From Natrinema hispanicum (GTDB lineage Archaea; Halobacteriota; Halobacteria; Halobacteriales; Natrialbaceae): a stretch of 64,000 nucleotides of DNA. The first letter of the stretch is position 1; every line of letters starts with the position of its first letter. A program made the translations under genes and the position numbers. The DNA lies in contig NZ_SHMP01000003.1 in NCBI RefSeq assembly GCF_004217335.1, forward strand, positions 1,116,001-1,180,000. Direction: 5' to 3'. Of the stretch, positions 55,012 to 63,815 are shown piece after piece. The notes beneath the pieces are model-generated. The model did not search any database. It had not been told where the DNA came from and saw nothing but the letters and a program-made list of their open reading frames with translations.

Positions 55012-56349
55012 CTATCGTACTCGTTGGTTGTCGGTGTCGCTCACCGCTGGGTGGTCGTCGGTCTTTCGATCCGTCTCCGAGCCATTGTGTGCCTCACGTT
55101 CCGGACGCGTCACGTAGTCGACCGTCTCGCGACGGCGAGCGAGCCGTATGTCGCCGTCCTCGCAGACGACGGATGCGGGCCGGGGTCGGGAGTTGTACTG
55201 GTTTGCCATCTCGTAGCCGTAGGCCCCCGCGTTGCCGATCGCGAGGGTGTCGCCGCGTTCGGTTGCCGGCAGTTCGCGGTCAGCACAGAAAACGTCGCCG
55301 CTCTCGCAGATCGGGCCGGCGACGGTCTGCGGGACGATCTCGCGCTCGTCGGCGTCTAAATCGCCCGTCAGGTTCCGGATCGGATGATACGCGTCGTACA
55401 TCGCCGGTCGAATCAGCGTCGTCATCCCCGCGTCGACGCCGACGACGGTCGTGTCGCGGGCCGCCTTGACGGTGTTCACGTCGGTCAGCAACACGCCCGC
55501 GTCCGCGACGAAGTAGCGGCCGGGTTCGATCGCCAACCGCGCGTCGACCTCGCCAAGCGCCTCTCGCGTCGCCTCCGCGACCGATTCGAGATCCAGCGGT
55601 GCTTCGTCCTCGTGGTAGGGGACGCCGAAGCCGCCGCCGACGTCGACGAACTCGAGGTCGCCCACTTCCTCGCTCACCTCTCGAGCGAGATCACCCATCC
55701 GTGCGACGAACTCTCGGTGAGCGTCGAGCTGGTCGTTTGAAACGCCGGAGCCGACATGTGAGTGGATGCCGACGACGTCGAAGCCGCGATCGGCGGCATC
55801 TTCGAGTACGTCGACGGCACGCTCTGCGGGGACGCCGAACTTCGCGGCTGCGCCGGTCTGCACCTTCTCGTGGTGGCCAGCGCCAATACCGGGGTTGACC
55901 CGAAGGCAGAGTCGGCCGTCGTACCCACGGTCGGCGAGCCGGTCGATCGTGTCCTCGGAACCGGCCGTGACCGTCAGTTCGGGGTGGTCGGCCCACGTAT
56001 CGACGATCCAGTCGAGGTCGCGAGCCGGCGGGTTGACCGCCGTGTAATGCACTTCGGAGCCGGATGCGCCCGCCGCGAGCGCTCGCTGGACCTCGCCGGC
56101 GGAGGCACACTCGAGGCCGGCCCCTTCCTCGCGCAGTGCTGAGAGCACAGCACCGAGCGCGTTCGCTTTCACCGCATACAGGATGTCGGCCTCGGGAAAC
56201 GCGGCTGCGAGCCGCCGGTAGTTCTGGCGGACACGCTCGAGGTCGAGAACGTACAGTGGCGAGCCGTAGTCGTCGACGAGCGTCTGTAGTTCGGCCGCGT
56301 CCCACGCGGAGAGGCGGCGGACGGACGGTGAAGCCCCAGCGTCAGTCAT
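55012..56349 (-). CDS. lysA: Diaminopimelate decarboxylase
   Basis: 445-residue PLP enzyme making lysine from meso-diaminopimelate. The PLP lysine is in ADILYAVKANALGAVLSALR; other motifs are GIHSHVGSGVSNDQLDAHRE, EFVDVGGGFGVPYHEDEAPL, RLAIEPGRYFVADAGVLLTD and VAGPICESGDVFCADRELPA, with the NAGAYGYEMANQYNSRPRPA end. A C-terminal acidic tail of about 40 residues (HNGSETDRKTDDHPAVSDTD) is an extension beyond the usual fold. A 162-bp gap to dapD upstream may include an extra promoter. Confidence 0.95.
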   Translation of the reverse strand: MTDAGASPSVRRLSAWDAAELQTLVDDYGSPLYVLDLERVRQNYRRLAAAFPEADILYAVKANALGAVLSALREEGAGLECASAGEVQRALAAGASGSEVHYTAVNPPARDLDWIVDTWADHPELTVTAGSEDTIDRLADRGYDGRLCLRVNPGIGAGHHEKVQTGAAAKFGVPAERAVDVLEDAADRGFDVVGIHSHVGSGVSNDQLDAHREFVARMGDLAREVSEEVGDLEFVDVGGGFGVPYHEDEAPLDLESVAEATREALGEVDARLAIEPGRYFVADAGVLLTDVNTVKAARDTTVVGVDAGMTTLIRPAMYDAYHPIRNLTGDLDADEREIVPQTVAGPICESGDVFCADRELPATERGDTLAIGNAGAYGYEMANQYNSRPRPASVVCEDGDIRLARRRETVDYVTRPEREAHNGSETDRKTDDHPAVSDTDNQRVR

Positions 56350-56511
56350 TACCACGTTCAAGTAACCGCGAGGATTCAAGGGTTTGGGTTCTCGATCGCA
56401 GTTGGAGAGTGATCGATATCTCGGACTCCTGCTCTCGAGGGTTCTACCAGCGAGATCGAGACTTGAGAGCTAACCTCATAAAAAGCTGATAGCGATATCG
56501 GACGGGACCGT

Positions 56512-57348
56512 CTATTCGCGCAGCGCGTCTTCGCGTTCGGTCGCCTCGAGCGTCTCCGTCTCGAGGTCGGTCGCGACGACGGCGGGCTTGTACGCGCCGC
56601 CGTCGAAGAGGTCGTGGTCGCTGACCGAGGACTCGACGAAGCGGGTAAAGGCGCGCCGATCGGCGGGCAGTTCGCCGTACAGCACCTCTTCTTCGACGAG
56701 GTCGTAGACCGGGATGCGCGGCGTCAACAGCGTGTTCTCGCCGACGACGCTGTTCTCGCCGACGACGAAGCCGCTGGTGACGCGACAGCCAGCGCCGAGC
56801 GAGACGTTGTCCTCGACGATGACCGGTGCGTCCTCGACCGGTTCGAGCACGCCCCCGATGAGGGTGTTCGCGCCGAGTTTGACGTTGTCGCCGATCTGCG
56901 CACAGGAGCCGACGGTGTCACAGGAGTCGACGAGGGTGCCATCGCCGACGCGCGCGCCGATATTGACGAACGCGGGGCTCATCAGGATGCAGTCGGAGCC
57001 GATGTTCGCGCCACGGCGGACGACGGTGCCGTCGGGCGTGTTGCGGCTGCCGCGGTCGCCGTACTCGCTCGAGTCCGCAAGCGGGAGGACGTCGTTGTAC
57101 GTCACACCGCCGTACTCGCGGGGCTCGGTCGCACGCAGGCCGAAGTTGAGCAGGATGCCCTGCTTGACCCACTCGTTTGCCTCCCACTCGCCACCCGATT
57201 TCTCGGCGGCGCGGATCTCGCCGGCCTCGAGCGCGTCGAGGAAGGCATCCAGCGTTGCGTATGCGTCTTCGCCGGCGGTGTCGGCGTCGATCTCGTCGTT
57301 CTGCTTGCGCTCCCACAGCTCGTCGATGTCGGTCTCGAGTGCGCTCAT
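56512..57348 (-). CDS. dapD: Tetrahydrodipicolinate N-succinyltransferase
   Basis: 278-residue acyltransferase using succinyl-CoA. A helical N-terminal domain (TDIDELWERKQNDEIDADTA) precedes a left-handed beta helix with hexapeptide repeats: GTVVRRGANIGSDCILMSPA, FVNIGARVGDGTLVDSCDTV, GSCAQIGDNVKLGANTLIGG and NVSLGAGCRVTSGFVVGENS. The presence of DapD shows the pathway is the succinylase branch, in keeping with dapE. Start overlaps the dapB stop by four bases. Confidence 0.95.
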   Translation of the reverse strand: MSALETDIDELWERKQNDEIDADTAGEDAYATLDAFLDALEAGEIRAAEKSGGEWEANEWVKQGILLNFGLRATEPREYGGVTYNDVLPLADSSEYGDRGSRNTPDGTVVRRGANIGSDCILMSPAFVNIGARVGDGTLVDSCDTVGSCAQIGDNVKLGANTLIGGVLEPVEDAPVIVEDNVSLGAGCRVTSGFVVGENSVVGENTLLTPRIPVYDLVEEEVLYGELPADRRAFTRFVESSVSDHDLFDGGAYKPAVVATDLETETLEATEREDALRE

Positions 57349-58112
57349 TCTGCGATCACGTCCGCAAAGTCGTAGCTGCCTGCCTTCTGTCCAGCGATCC
57401 AGACCGCCGCGTCGACCGCGCCAGCGGCGAAGACGCCACGATCCTCGGCGCGGTGGGTCAGCCGAACCTCCTCGTGGTTGCCCGCGAGGATGATCTCGTG
57501 TTCACCGGTGATATCGCCCGCACGCAGTGCGTGAACGCCGATCTCGCCGGCCTCGCGCGGTGCATCACCTTCACGGCCGTGCGCGCGCTCGGTGAACTCG
57601 CCATTGGCTTCGATCTCCTCGAGCAGGCGGTTTGCGGTCCCACTCGGGGCGTCGCGCTTGCCGTTGTGATGGGTCTCGACGAGTTCGACGTCGTAGCCCG
57701 GCAGGTTCTGGACCGCCTCACCGACGACGTTGACCAGCGCCTGCACGCCGCGCGCGAAGTTCGGCGCGTGGAGGACGGGCACGTCCTCGCTTGCAGCCTC
57801 GAGCGCCTCGAGGCCGTCGTCGTCGAAGCCGGTCGTACCGGTGACGTAGGCGACGCCCGCATCGGCACAGACCTCGGCGTACTCGACGGCCGACTCGGGG
57901 CCGGTGAAGTCGATGACGGCGGTGGGCTCGCGATCGGCGACCAGGGAGTCGAACTCCGATGCGGGCTCGATCTCCACGCCGTCGACTGTTTCGCCGTCCG
58001 GGTCGCGATTGACGGCGAAGACGACCTCGCAGTCCTCGCGGCCCGTCGCGGCGGCGAGTACTTCACGGCCCATCCGGCCCGTCGCGCCGGTGACACCGAG
58101 CCGAACCGTCAT
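57345..58112 (-). CDS. dapB: 4-Hydroxy-tetrahydrodipicolinate reductase
   Basis: 255-residue NAD(P)H reductase. The Rossmann motif is RLGVTGATGRMGREVLAAAT; the substrate region has the AVIDFTGPESAVEYAEVCAD strand, VTGTTGFDDDGLEALEAASE, VLHAPNFARGVQALVNVVGE and the catalytic VELVETHHNGKRDAPSGTAN with the His-His and Lys. Normal length. Four-base overlaps with dapA upstream and dapD downstream give tight coupling. Confidence 0.96.
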   Translation of the reverse strand: MTVRLGVTGATGRMGREVLAAATGREDCEVVFAVNRDPDGETVDGVEIEPASEFDSLVADREPTAVIDFTGPESAVEYAEVCADAGVAYVTGTTGFDDDGLEALEAASEDVPVLHAPNFARGVQALVNVVGEAVQNLPGYDVELVETHHNGKRDAPSGTANRLLEEIEANGEFTERAHGREGDAPREAGEIGVHALRAGDITGEHEIILAGNHEEVRLTHRAEDRGVFAAGAVDAAVWIAGQKAGSYDFADVIAE

Positions 58113-59038
58113 CGATCACCCTCCGCCGCGTCTACGTCCGTGATCTCGGTCGGCTCGCGCTCTAAGTCGGCGAGGACGGCCTCGAGCCCCTCGCGGTACT
58201 CCTCTGCCAGCCGGGTCAGCGGCGAGCGCATGCGAGCGGGGCCGTAGCCGCGGATCTGCATGGCTTCCTTGACCGGGATCGGGTTGGTCTCGACGAAGAG
58301 TTCGCGGAACAGCGGGCCGAGTTCGTGGTGGAGCTGCTGGGCGCGTTCGTAGTCGCCGTCGAGTGCCGCGCCGACCATCGCACACGTGCGCTCGGGTTCG
58401 ATGTTCGCCGCGACGCTGATCGTTCCGGTGCCACCGACGGAGATCGTCGGCAGGGTGAGTGCGTCGTCGCCCGAGAGAACCGCGAAGTCCTCGTCGGTCG
58501 TGCGCTCGGCGATCTCGCCGATCTGGCCCAGATCGCCGCTTGCGGCCTTGAAGCCCGCGATGTTCTCGTGGCTCGCGAGTTCGACAGCTGTATCGGGTTC
58601 GATGTTGCGGCCCGTCCGCGAGGGGACGTTGTAGACGATCTGTGGGAGGTCGACCGCGTCCGCGATCGTCCGGTAGTGGTCGATCAGTCCGCGCTGTTCG
58701 GGCTTGTTGTAGTACGGCGAAATCAGCAGGAGGCCGTCCGCGCCGGCATCGGCAGCGCGTTCGGAGAGCTCGAGTGCCTCACGCGTGTTGTTCGAGCCCG
58801 TGCCCGCGATGACGGGGACGTCGTCGACGGCCTCGATGACCGCCTCGACGACGCGGACGTGTTCGTCGTGGGTCAGCGTCGCCGATTCGCCGGTCGAGCC
58901 GACGGGGACGAGCCCGTCGACGCCTGCTTCCTCGAGCCGTTGTGCGTCTTGCTGCAGCGTTTCGTAGTCGATCCGTCCGTCTTCGTCGAAGGGCGTACAC
59001 ATTGCGGGGTAGACGCCCGAAAGGTCGAGTGTTGTCAT
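58109..59038 (-). CDS. dapA: 4-Hydroxy-tetrahydrodipicolinate synthase
   Basis: 309-residue class I aldolase condensing pyruvate with aspartate semialdehyde, first committed step to lysine. Motifs: GVYPAMCTPFDEDGRIDYET, GLVPVGSTGESATLTHDEHV (pyruvate-binding GSTGE), VYNVPSRTGRNIEPDTAVEL (active-site Tyr/Arg region), and the Schiff-base lysine in ASHENIAGFKAASGDLGQIG. Length and motifs are normal. First gene of dapA-dapB-dapD-lysA-dapF-dapE. aspartokinase, asd and a DAP aminotransferase are not in this cluster. Confidence 0.96.
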   Translation of the reverse strand: MTTLDLSGVYPAMCTPFDEDGRIDYETLQQDAQRLEEAGVDGLVPVGSTGESATLTHDEHVRVVEAVIEAVDDVPVIAGTGSNNTREALELSERAADAGADGLLLISPYYNKPEQRGLIDHYRTIADAVDLPQIVYNVPSRTGRNIEPDTAVELASHENIAGFKAASGDLGQIGEIAERTTDEDFAVLSGDDALTLPTISVGGTGTISVAANIEPERTCAMVGAALDGDYERAQQLHHELGPLFRELFVETNPIPVKEAMQIRGYGPARMRSPLTRLAEEYREGLEAVLADLEREPTEITDVDAAEGDR

Positions 59039-59372
59039 GGGATGTCGTTGGGTCGTGTCTCGGCCCCCAACCGGTAGGGTGTATCGGTTCCGGTCGGTGG
59101 GTGGTCAGCAGTCGGTCGTGCGCGGTCGAATCGTACCCGGGACGGGGATGCCACGCCCGCCGCGAGCACATTCACGCACGTTTACGTTTAGAACGAGGAG
59201 GGACGTCGCTCACGACGGGACTGACGGTCGGATGAGCGACGTGGCGCATATCCGTTCCGTTGCGCTAATCTGCCTTATTTTTTCTGTCTTTGCTCGACAG
59301 CTGATTGAACCGTGTTAGGGAGTGACGACCGTCTTCACGTAATTTATCCCGCCTCACTACGTACTGGTTGCT
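59039..59372. promoter_or_regulatory. Divergent promoter region between dapA and htpX
   Basis: 334 bp without a gene. For htpX, the TATA-like aatttat at 59341-59347 lies 26-32 nt before its ATG, a leaderless arrangement. For dapA a TATA-like element on the minus strand (complement of gtttacgttta near 59179-59189) would give a leader of over 100 nt, which is unusual here; a closer weak element exists near 59080. No attenuator or lysine-riboswitch fold is recognisable. Confidence 0.5.
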
Positions 59373-60197
59373 ATGACGGACTTTGGATTGAAAGTGCGAA
59401 TGGCGATCGTTGGATCGATCCTGTTTGCATTCTATATGCTGGTCGGTGCCTTCGGCCTGGCGATGTTCGGCCTCAGTATGTGGCCGCTGGTCGCACTCGG
59501 CCTGCTCGTCTTGCCGGCCATCCAGTACAAGATCGGGACGTGGTCGGCAACCAGACGGGCCCAAGAGATGCCCGAAGACGGTCAGTATCAGGACATCCAT
59601 CGGATGACCGAGTCGCTGTCCCAGGACATGGGCATCGACAAGCCGACGCTGATGGTCATGGAGATGGGCGTCCCCAACGCCTTCGCGACCGGTCGAAAGG
59701 GCAACGGCGTCGTCGTTGTCTCGACAGAACTCATCCGGCTGCTCCAGCGCGACGAACTCGAGGGTGTGATCGCCCACGAACTCGCCCACATCAAGAACCG
59801 TGACGTCATCACGATGGTGCTCGGTCAGTCGGTCGGGATGATGGTCGGCTGGGTCGCCTACATGGTCTACATGATGGGCGACGATCGCAACATCGGCAGC
59901 ATCTTCGTCGGGATGCTCATCTCGAACCTCGCCCAGATGCTCGTGATGGTCTTCGTGCTGGCCATCTCGCGCTATCGCGAGTACGTCGCCGACGACGACG
60001 CCCGCCAGTATATCGGCAGCGGCGACCCGCTCGCTCGCGCCTTAGAGAAGATCTCGAAGGGATCGCAGGGTCGTGAGTCACAGCTCGACGACAGCGTGAG
60101 CGCGCTGTGTATCTTCAACGCCGATCGCTCGCTCCTCCAGAAGGTGTTCGCGACCCACCCGCCGACCGAAAAACGCATCGAGAAACTCCGCCGCTAA
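59373..60197 (+). CDS. htpX: HtpX-type membrane metalloprotease (M48)
   Basis: 274-residue membrane zinc protease for quality control of membrane proteins. Two N-terminal helices (GSILFAFYMLVGAFGLAMFG, MWPLVALGLLVLPAIQY) precede MGVPNAFATGRKGNGVVVVS, the HExxH motif LEGVIAHELAHIKNRDVITM and the third ligand in SRYREYVADDDARQYIGSGD; another helix pair lies between. The C-terminus TKPSTEKRIEKLRR-like HPPTEKRIEKLRR is family-typical. Leaderless TATA spacing supports the start. Confidence 0.95.
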   Translation: MTDFGLKVRMAIVGSILFAFYMLVGAFGLAMFGLSMWPLVALGLLVLPAIQYKIGTWSATRRAQEMPEDGQYQDIHRMTESLSQDMGIDKPTLMVMEMGVPNAFATGRKGNGVVVVSTELIRLLQRDELEGVIAHELAHIKNRDVITMVLGQSVGMMVGWVAYMVYMMGDDRNIGSIFVGMLISNLAQMLVMVFVLAISRYREYVADDDARQYIGSGDPLARALEKISKGSQGRESQLDDSVSALCIFNADRSLLQKVFATHPPTEKRIEKLRR

Positions 60198-60268
60198 CTG
60201 GAGTGCCGTCGTCGCCGGTCACGAGCGACCGACGCGACTTTTTACACTGGCGCGCGATATGCAGATAC

Positions 60269-60766
60269 GTGACGGAAATTCATCCCGGGCAGCGCGTCGC
60301 CGTGCTCGTCGACGCCCAGAACCTCTATCATACCGCACAGAGTCTCCACAGCCGTAATATCGACTACTCGGCCTTGCTCGAGAAAGCCGTGCAGGACCGC
60401 CAGCTCACGCGCGCGATCGCCTACGTTATCCGCGCCGAGGCCCCCGAGGAGGAGAGTTTCTTCGAGGCGCTGATCGACATCGGCTTCGAACCAAAGATCA
60501 AGGACATCAAGACGTTCGCCGACGGCACCAAGAAGGCCGACTGGGACGTCGGCATGAGCCTTGACGCGGTGACGCTGGCCAACCACGTCGACACGATGGT
60601 CCTCTGTACGGGCGACGGCGACTTCTCGCGGCTCTGCTCGCACCTACGCCACGAGGGCGTCCGCGTCGAAGTGATGGCTTTCGAGTCCTCGACAGCCGAG
60701 GAACTCATCGATGCGGCCGATTCGTTCCTCGACTTAGAAGAGCGCCACGAGACCTTCTTGCTCTAA
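60269..60766 (+). CDS. NYN/LabA-like PIN-fold protein (DUF88)
   Basis: 165 residues of the NYN domain, a PIN-like nuclease fold: RVAVLVDAQNLYHTAQSLHS with the DxxN motif, IAYVIRAEAPEEESFFEALI, KKADWDVGMSLDAVTLANHV with the catalytic-site Asp residues and MVLCTGDGDFSRLCSHLRHE with the GDGDF motif. All the acidic active-site positions are present, so an RNase is likely. The GTG start (VTEIHPGQ) is preferred to the open frame back to 60107, which overlaps htpX. RNA target unknown. Confidence 0.85.
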   Translation: MTEIHPGQRVAVLVDAQNLYHTAQSLHSRNIDYSALLEKAVQDRQLTRAIAYVIRAEAPEEESFFEALIDIGFEPKIKDIKTFADGTKKADWDVGMSLDAVTLANHVDTMVLCTGDGDFSRLCSHLRHEGVRVEVMAFESSTAEELIDAADSFLDLEERHETFLL

Positions 60767-60791
60767 CGCGTCTGCCCCACTCGAGGCAGGA

Positions 60792-60968
60792 CTACGTCGG
60801 CTGCTGGCGTTGCCACAGTCCGAACAACAGCGCAGCGACCGTCACGAACAACGTCGACCCGGTCACGAGATACGTAAGCGGTCCGGTAGCGAGCGTGGCG
60901 GGCCCGATCAGCGTCAGAGTCCCGATGACGAGTAGGGTGGCTCCGAGGCCGATTTGCGTAACGTCCAT
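60792..60968 (-). CDS. Small two-helix membrane protein
   Basis: 58 residues starting MDVTQIGLGATLLVIGTLTL, with two hydrophobic segments (to about residue 20 and LTYLVTGSTLFVTVAALLFG) and a short polar tail (LWQRQQPT). The frame stays open upstream to 61133 but that stretch is basic and overlaps the divergent PUA gene. Likely a small haloarchaeal membrane protein without known function. Confidence 0.6.
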   Translation of the reverse strand: MDVTQIGLGATLLVIGTLTLIGPATLATGPLTYLVTGSTLFVTVAALLFGLWQRQQPT

Positions 60969-61083
60969 GTCCTGCCGAGAGCACTCGAGCGAACCCTTAT
61001 AAGTATCACTTTCATCTATCGGGCCACGCTCACCACGCCGGCAGGTCGAAGGGCTTTCGATCCGGCAGACCAACCGTCGGGTA

Positions 61084-61572
61084 ATGAGCGAGCCAGCAGA
61101 CGGGAGTGCCGGCCTCTCCCAGCTTCGGACCATCGCTGACTATCAGTTCGGTGCAGGTGCGGGCGCGGCGCTGTTCCCGCCCGACGAATCGCTGACGATC
61201 AAACGCACCACGTCGGGACGGCCACAGCAGGTTCACGCCGAGTCGGGACGGATCGTCTCCTTTGGCACCGACGGCCGGTTTACGCTGGGTCTCGAGGGCG
61301 GTCGCCGGCTCGACGCCGCCCTCCCATACCCCGCCTATCGCGTCGTCGTCGACGACGAAAGTGAGCCGTTCGTCCGCGACGAGAAGAACGTCTTCACGAA
61401 GTTCGTTCTCAAGGCCGGCGACGAGATCCGGCCGGGTGACGAGGTGCTGGTCGTCCACGAACGCGGCGAGTTGCTCGCGGTCGGCACGGCACAACTCGAT
61501 GCCGGGGCGATCCGGGACTTCGAGACGGGAATGGCAGTGAACGTGCGCGAAGGCGCGCCTGCTGAGTCGTAA
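61084..61572 (+). CDS. PUA-domain RNA-binding protein
   Basis: 162 residues with a pre-PUA part (GLSQLRTIADYQFGAGAGAA, LFPPDESLTIKRTTSGRPQQ) and a C-terminal PUA domain (EPFVRDEKNVFTKFVLKAGD, EIRPGDEVLVVHERGELLAV, GTAQLDAGAIRDFETGMAVN). The domain pair resembles the C-terminal part of archaeal tRNA-guanine transglycosylase, but the catalytic domain is missing. A role in tRNA or rRNA modification is inferred; the window also has an archaeosine-precursor-type transporter, not adjacent. Confidence 0.85.
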   Translation: MSEPADGSAGLSQLRTIADYQFGAGAGAALFPPDESLTIKRTTSGRPQQVHAESGRIVSFGTDGRFTLGLEGGRRLDAALPYPAYRVVVDDESEPFVRDEKNVFTKFVLKAGDEIRPGDEVLVVHERGELLAVGTAQLDAGAIRDFETGMAVNVREGAPAES

Positions 61573-61597
61573 TCAGACGGGCGGCGACCACAGCCGG

Positions 61598-62215
61598 CTA
61601 CAATTGGCACTCTCTTCCGATCTCCCGTTCGTATCGTGTCTTGGTTTCCGCGAACAGCGTCTCACCAATCTCAGTGTGGAGTCGCGGTGCGGCCGTGGCG
61701 AAGAACTCGTCTAAGTTCTCGTACTGCGAGAAGGCGGCGTTCTCCTCGGCGTCGTCGTATCGGTTTTCGCGTTCGTACTTGAGTGCCTGCAGGCAGTTGT
61801 CGATCAGATCCATGTCCTTGACGAACTGTGCGGTCGGCGTCTCGCGAGTCTCGTACTCTTCCCAGAGCGAGCGAAACTCGCCATCGGTGTCGAACGGCTC
61901 GAGCAGCTCAGCGATCGCCGCCCGCTCGCGGGCCGTTTTCTCCTCGTCTGATACCCGCTGGTGCTCGTCATCCGCGCGAGTCGCGATATCTCCCGTGCGC
62001 GCTTCCGCGAGATCGTGGACCAGTGCCATCGAGACCGCCCGATCACGGTCGACGGCGTCGCCAGCCTGCTCTGCATAGAGCAGGCATAGCGTCGCCATCC
62101 CCCACGTGTGTGCAGCCACCGATTCCGGCGTGTCGATCCTGCGGAGGACCCACCCTGTTCGCGACTCGTCTTTCAGTTCGAGCGCCTCGAGCAGGGCGTC
62201 GAATTCGTCGGCCAT
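61598..62215 (-). CDS. HD-domain phosphohydrolase (YfbR/HDDC2-like)
   Basis: 205 residues with an HD metal site: VAAHTWGMATLCLLYAEQAG (first His), VSMALVHDLAEARTGDIATR (the HD pair) and KDMDLIDNCLQALKYERENR (last Asp). This order matches the YfbR/HDDC2 5'-nucleotidase group acting on deoxynucleoside monophosphates. Length is normal. Convergent with the PUA gene and divergent from nac. Substrate preference is not readable. Confidence 0.85.
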   Translation of the reverse strand: MADEFDALLEALELKDESRTGWVLRRIDTPESVAAHTWGMATLCLLYAEQAGDAVDRDRAVSMALVHDLAEARTGDIATRADDEHQRVSDEEKTARERAAIAELLEPFDTDGEFRSLWEEYETRETPTAQFVKDMDLIDNCLQALKYERENRYDDAEENAAFSQYENLDEFFATAAPRLHTEIGETLFAETKTRYEREIGRECQL

Positions 62216-62352
62216 GGCCAGATGGCACGCACTAGCGCCGGTTGAACCCGTCGGTCACCGACCCCGTTTCGAGCCCGATGGATCGGTTCGGCGACCCGGG
62301 CAGCGATCCTCGAACGACAAAGTAAAAGGTCGCTCACGGCGACGTGGCGAGT

Positions 62353-62730
62353 ATGTTTGGAGGAGGAGGCGGCGGACTCAATCCGCGCAAAATGGAACAG
62401 ATGATGAAACAGATGGGAATCGACGTCGAGGACATCGACGCCGAAGAGGTCATCATCCGCACTGCAGAGCACGACCTCGTGTTCAGCGACGCCGAAGTCA
62501 CCAAGATGGACGCCCGCGGGCAGGAGACCTATCAGGTCATCGGCTCGCCCGAGAAAGTCGAAGCCGGCTCTGCCGGTGGCACTGGGGCTGACGACGACGC
62601 TGGCTCGTCGATCCCCGACGACGACGTCGAACTCGTTGCGATGCGAGCCGATGTCAGCGAGGACGAGGCCCGCGAGGCCCTCGAAGCGACCGACGGCGAT
62701 CTCGCCGCAGCGGTCGAGTCCCTCGAGTGA
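62353..62730 (+). CDS. nac: Archaeal nascent polypeptide-associated complex protein
   Basis: 125 residues forming an NAC domain followed by a UBA domain: [53 protein letters not shown], a short acidic glycine-rich linker, then [20 protein letters not shown] with [12 protein letters not shown]. It binds ribosomes and emerging chains. The start at ATG 62353 is used; an in-frame GTG at 62344 would add three residues. Its stop overlaps the GTG start of trmI. Confidence 0.96.
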   Translation: MFGGGGGGLNPRKMEQMMKQMGIDVEDIDAEEVIIRTAEHDLVFSDAEVTKMDARGQETYQVIGSPEKVEAGSAGGTGADDDAGSSIPDDDVELVAMRADVSEDEAREALEATDGDLAAAVESLE

Positions 62731-63497
62731 CTCGCGTGAGCGGTGCCAGCGACGCTGAGAGCGACCGCATGCCGGTCTTGCTCGTCCGCGGCGACCGCGA
62801 GTTTCTCGTCGAACCCGGCGACGAGATGGGGACCGACCTCGGCGTGCTCGAGGTTCCCGACGACGTCGAGTCGGGCGACATTGTCGAGACGCATCTGGGC
62901 GACGAGTTCCAGGTGCGTCGACTGCGCGGCCCGGATCTCTTCCATCACTTCGAGCGGACCGGTGCGCCGATGGTCCCCCGCGACATCGGGCTGGTGATCG
63001 GCGAGACGGGGATCGCAGGCGGCGACCGGGTCCTCGACGCCGGCACCGGCACGGGCGTGCTCGCGGCGATGATGGCTCGCGCCGGCGCATCGGTGGTGAC
63101 CTACGAGCGAGATGCCGACTTCGCTGATGTCGCCCGCGAGAACATGTCGCTGGGTGGCGTTTCCGATGCTGTCGATGTCCGAACCGGCGATGTAACTGAG
63201 CAGCTTGAGGACCTCGAGCCCGCGTCGTTCGACGTTATGACGCTCGATACGGGCGATGCGGCGACGATGGTCGAACACGCACCCGAGCTGCTCGTTGACG
63301 GCGGCTTCGTCGCGGTCTACAGTCCGTTCATCGAGTCGACTCGTGACGTCGTCGAGACAGCCCACGAGGTCGGGCTCGCGGACGTGACCACGCGTGAGAC
63401 GATCCAACGCGAGATGCAGTTCGACGACCGTGGCTCGCGGCCGTCGACCGCACCCGTCGGCCACACCGGCTACCTGACGATCGCGCGCAACGAGTAA
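62727..63497 (+). CDS. trmI: tRNA (adenine-N1)-methyltransferase TrmI
   Basis: 256-residue SAM-dependent methyltransferase for tRNA m1A at positions 57/58. An N-terminal beta domain ([20 protein letters not shown]) is followed by a Rossmann domain with [20 protein letters not shown] (SAM motif I), [20 protein letters not shown] (motif II) and [20 protein letters not shown] (motif IV). Archaeal TrmI is a tetramer. It overlaps the end of nac (start GTG 62727), an arrangement suggesting coupled translation of two translation-related genes. Confidence 0.92.
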   Translation: MTRVSGASDAESDRMPVLLVRGDREFLVEPGDEMGTDLGVLEVPDDVESGDIVETHLGDEFQVRRLRGPDLFHHFERTGAPMVPRDIGLVIGETGIAGGDRVLDAGTGTGVLAAMMARAGASVVTYERDADFADVARENMSLGGVSDAVDVRTGDVTEQLEDLEPASFDVMTLDTGDAATMVEHAPELLVDGGFVAVYSPFIESTRDVVETAHEVGLADVTTRETIQREMQFDDRGSRPSTAPVGHTGYLTIARNE

Positions 63498-63737
63498 CGT
63501 AGTCTCTCGCGGTTTCTCTTCGCTCGAGTTCTGGTCCGTACTGGGATTTCCACCAACCGATCGCGGTACCGTTTCAGTAGCAGAATCACTGAGCGGTGGC
63601 CGGGAGCGGGCTCCAAGTAACGCGCGGAGCCCGCGACTCGGGGAAGGGCAGGCGCTTTACAGCCGTTCGCCGCGAGCGACCATCGGAAGCGAGCGGGCCG
63701 ACGACCGACCCATCGGGGAGGGAGGAGTGCTTTTAAT
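63498..63737. other. Intergenic DNA resembling dispersed haloarchaeal filler sequence
   Basis: 240 bp without a gene. It has a purine-rich gcgagcgggccgacgaccga run and a GGGAGGGAGGAGTGC stretch leading into an AT-rich hairpin element (next entry). In my memory similar strings recur in intergenic regions of related genomes; this is not verifiable here. Confidence 0.4.
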
Positions 63738-63815
63738 CGAAATTTTGCCGAGGCACGTCGCGCTGTGCGGCAGTTCAACTGCCGTCAGCGCGACAGACCG
63801 CAGCGCAAAATTTCG
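63738..63815. repeat. 78-bp nested palindrome at the 3' end of tfs
   Basis: Three nested perfect stems: CGAAATTTTGC (63738-63748)/GCAAAATTTCG (63805-63815), GTCGCGCTG (63757-63765)/CAGCGCGAC (63786-63794) and CGGCAGT (63768-63774)/ACTGCCG (63778-63784) around a 3-nt loop. It abuts the tfs stop codon, so it would form a large hairpin in the 3' end of that mRNA, or is a small palindromic element. Confidence 0.75.

Noticed and set aside
59039..59372. Lysine riboswitch upstream of dapA
   Set aside because: None of the conserved junction sequences of the bacterial lysine riboswitch are recognisable, and the class is not known from archaea.
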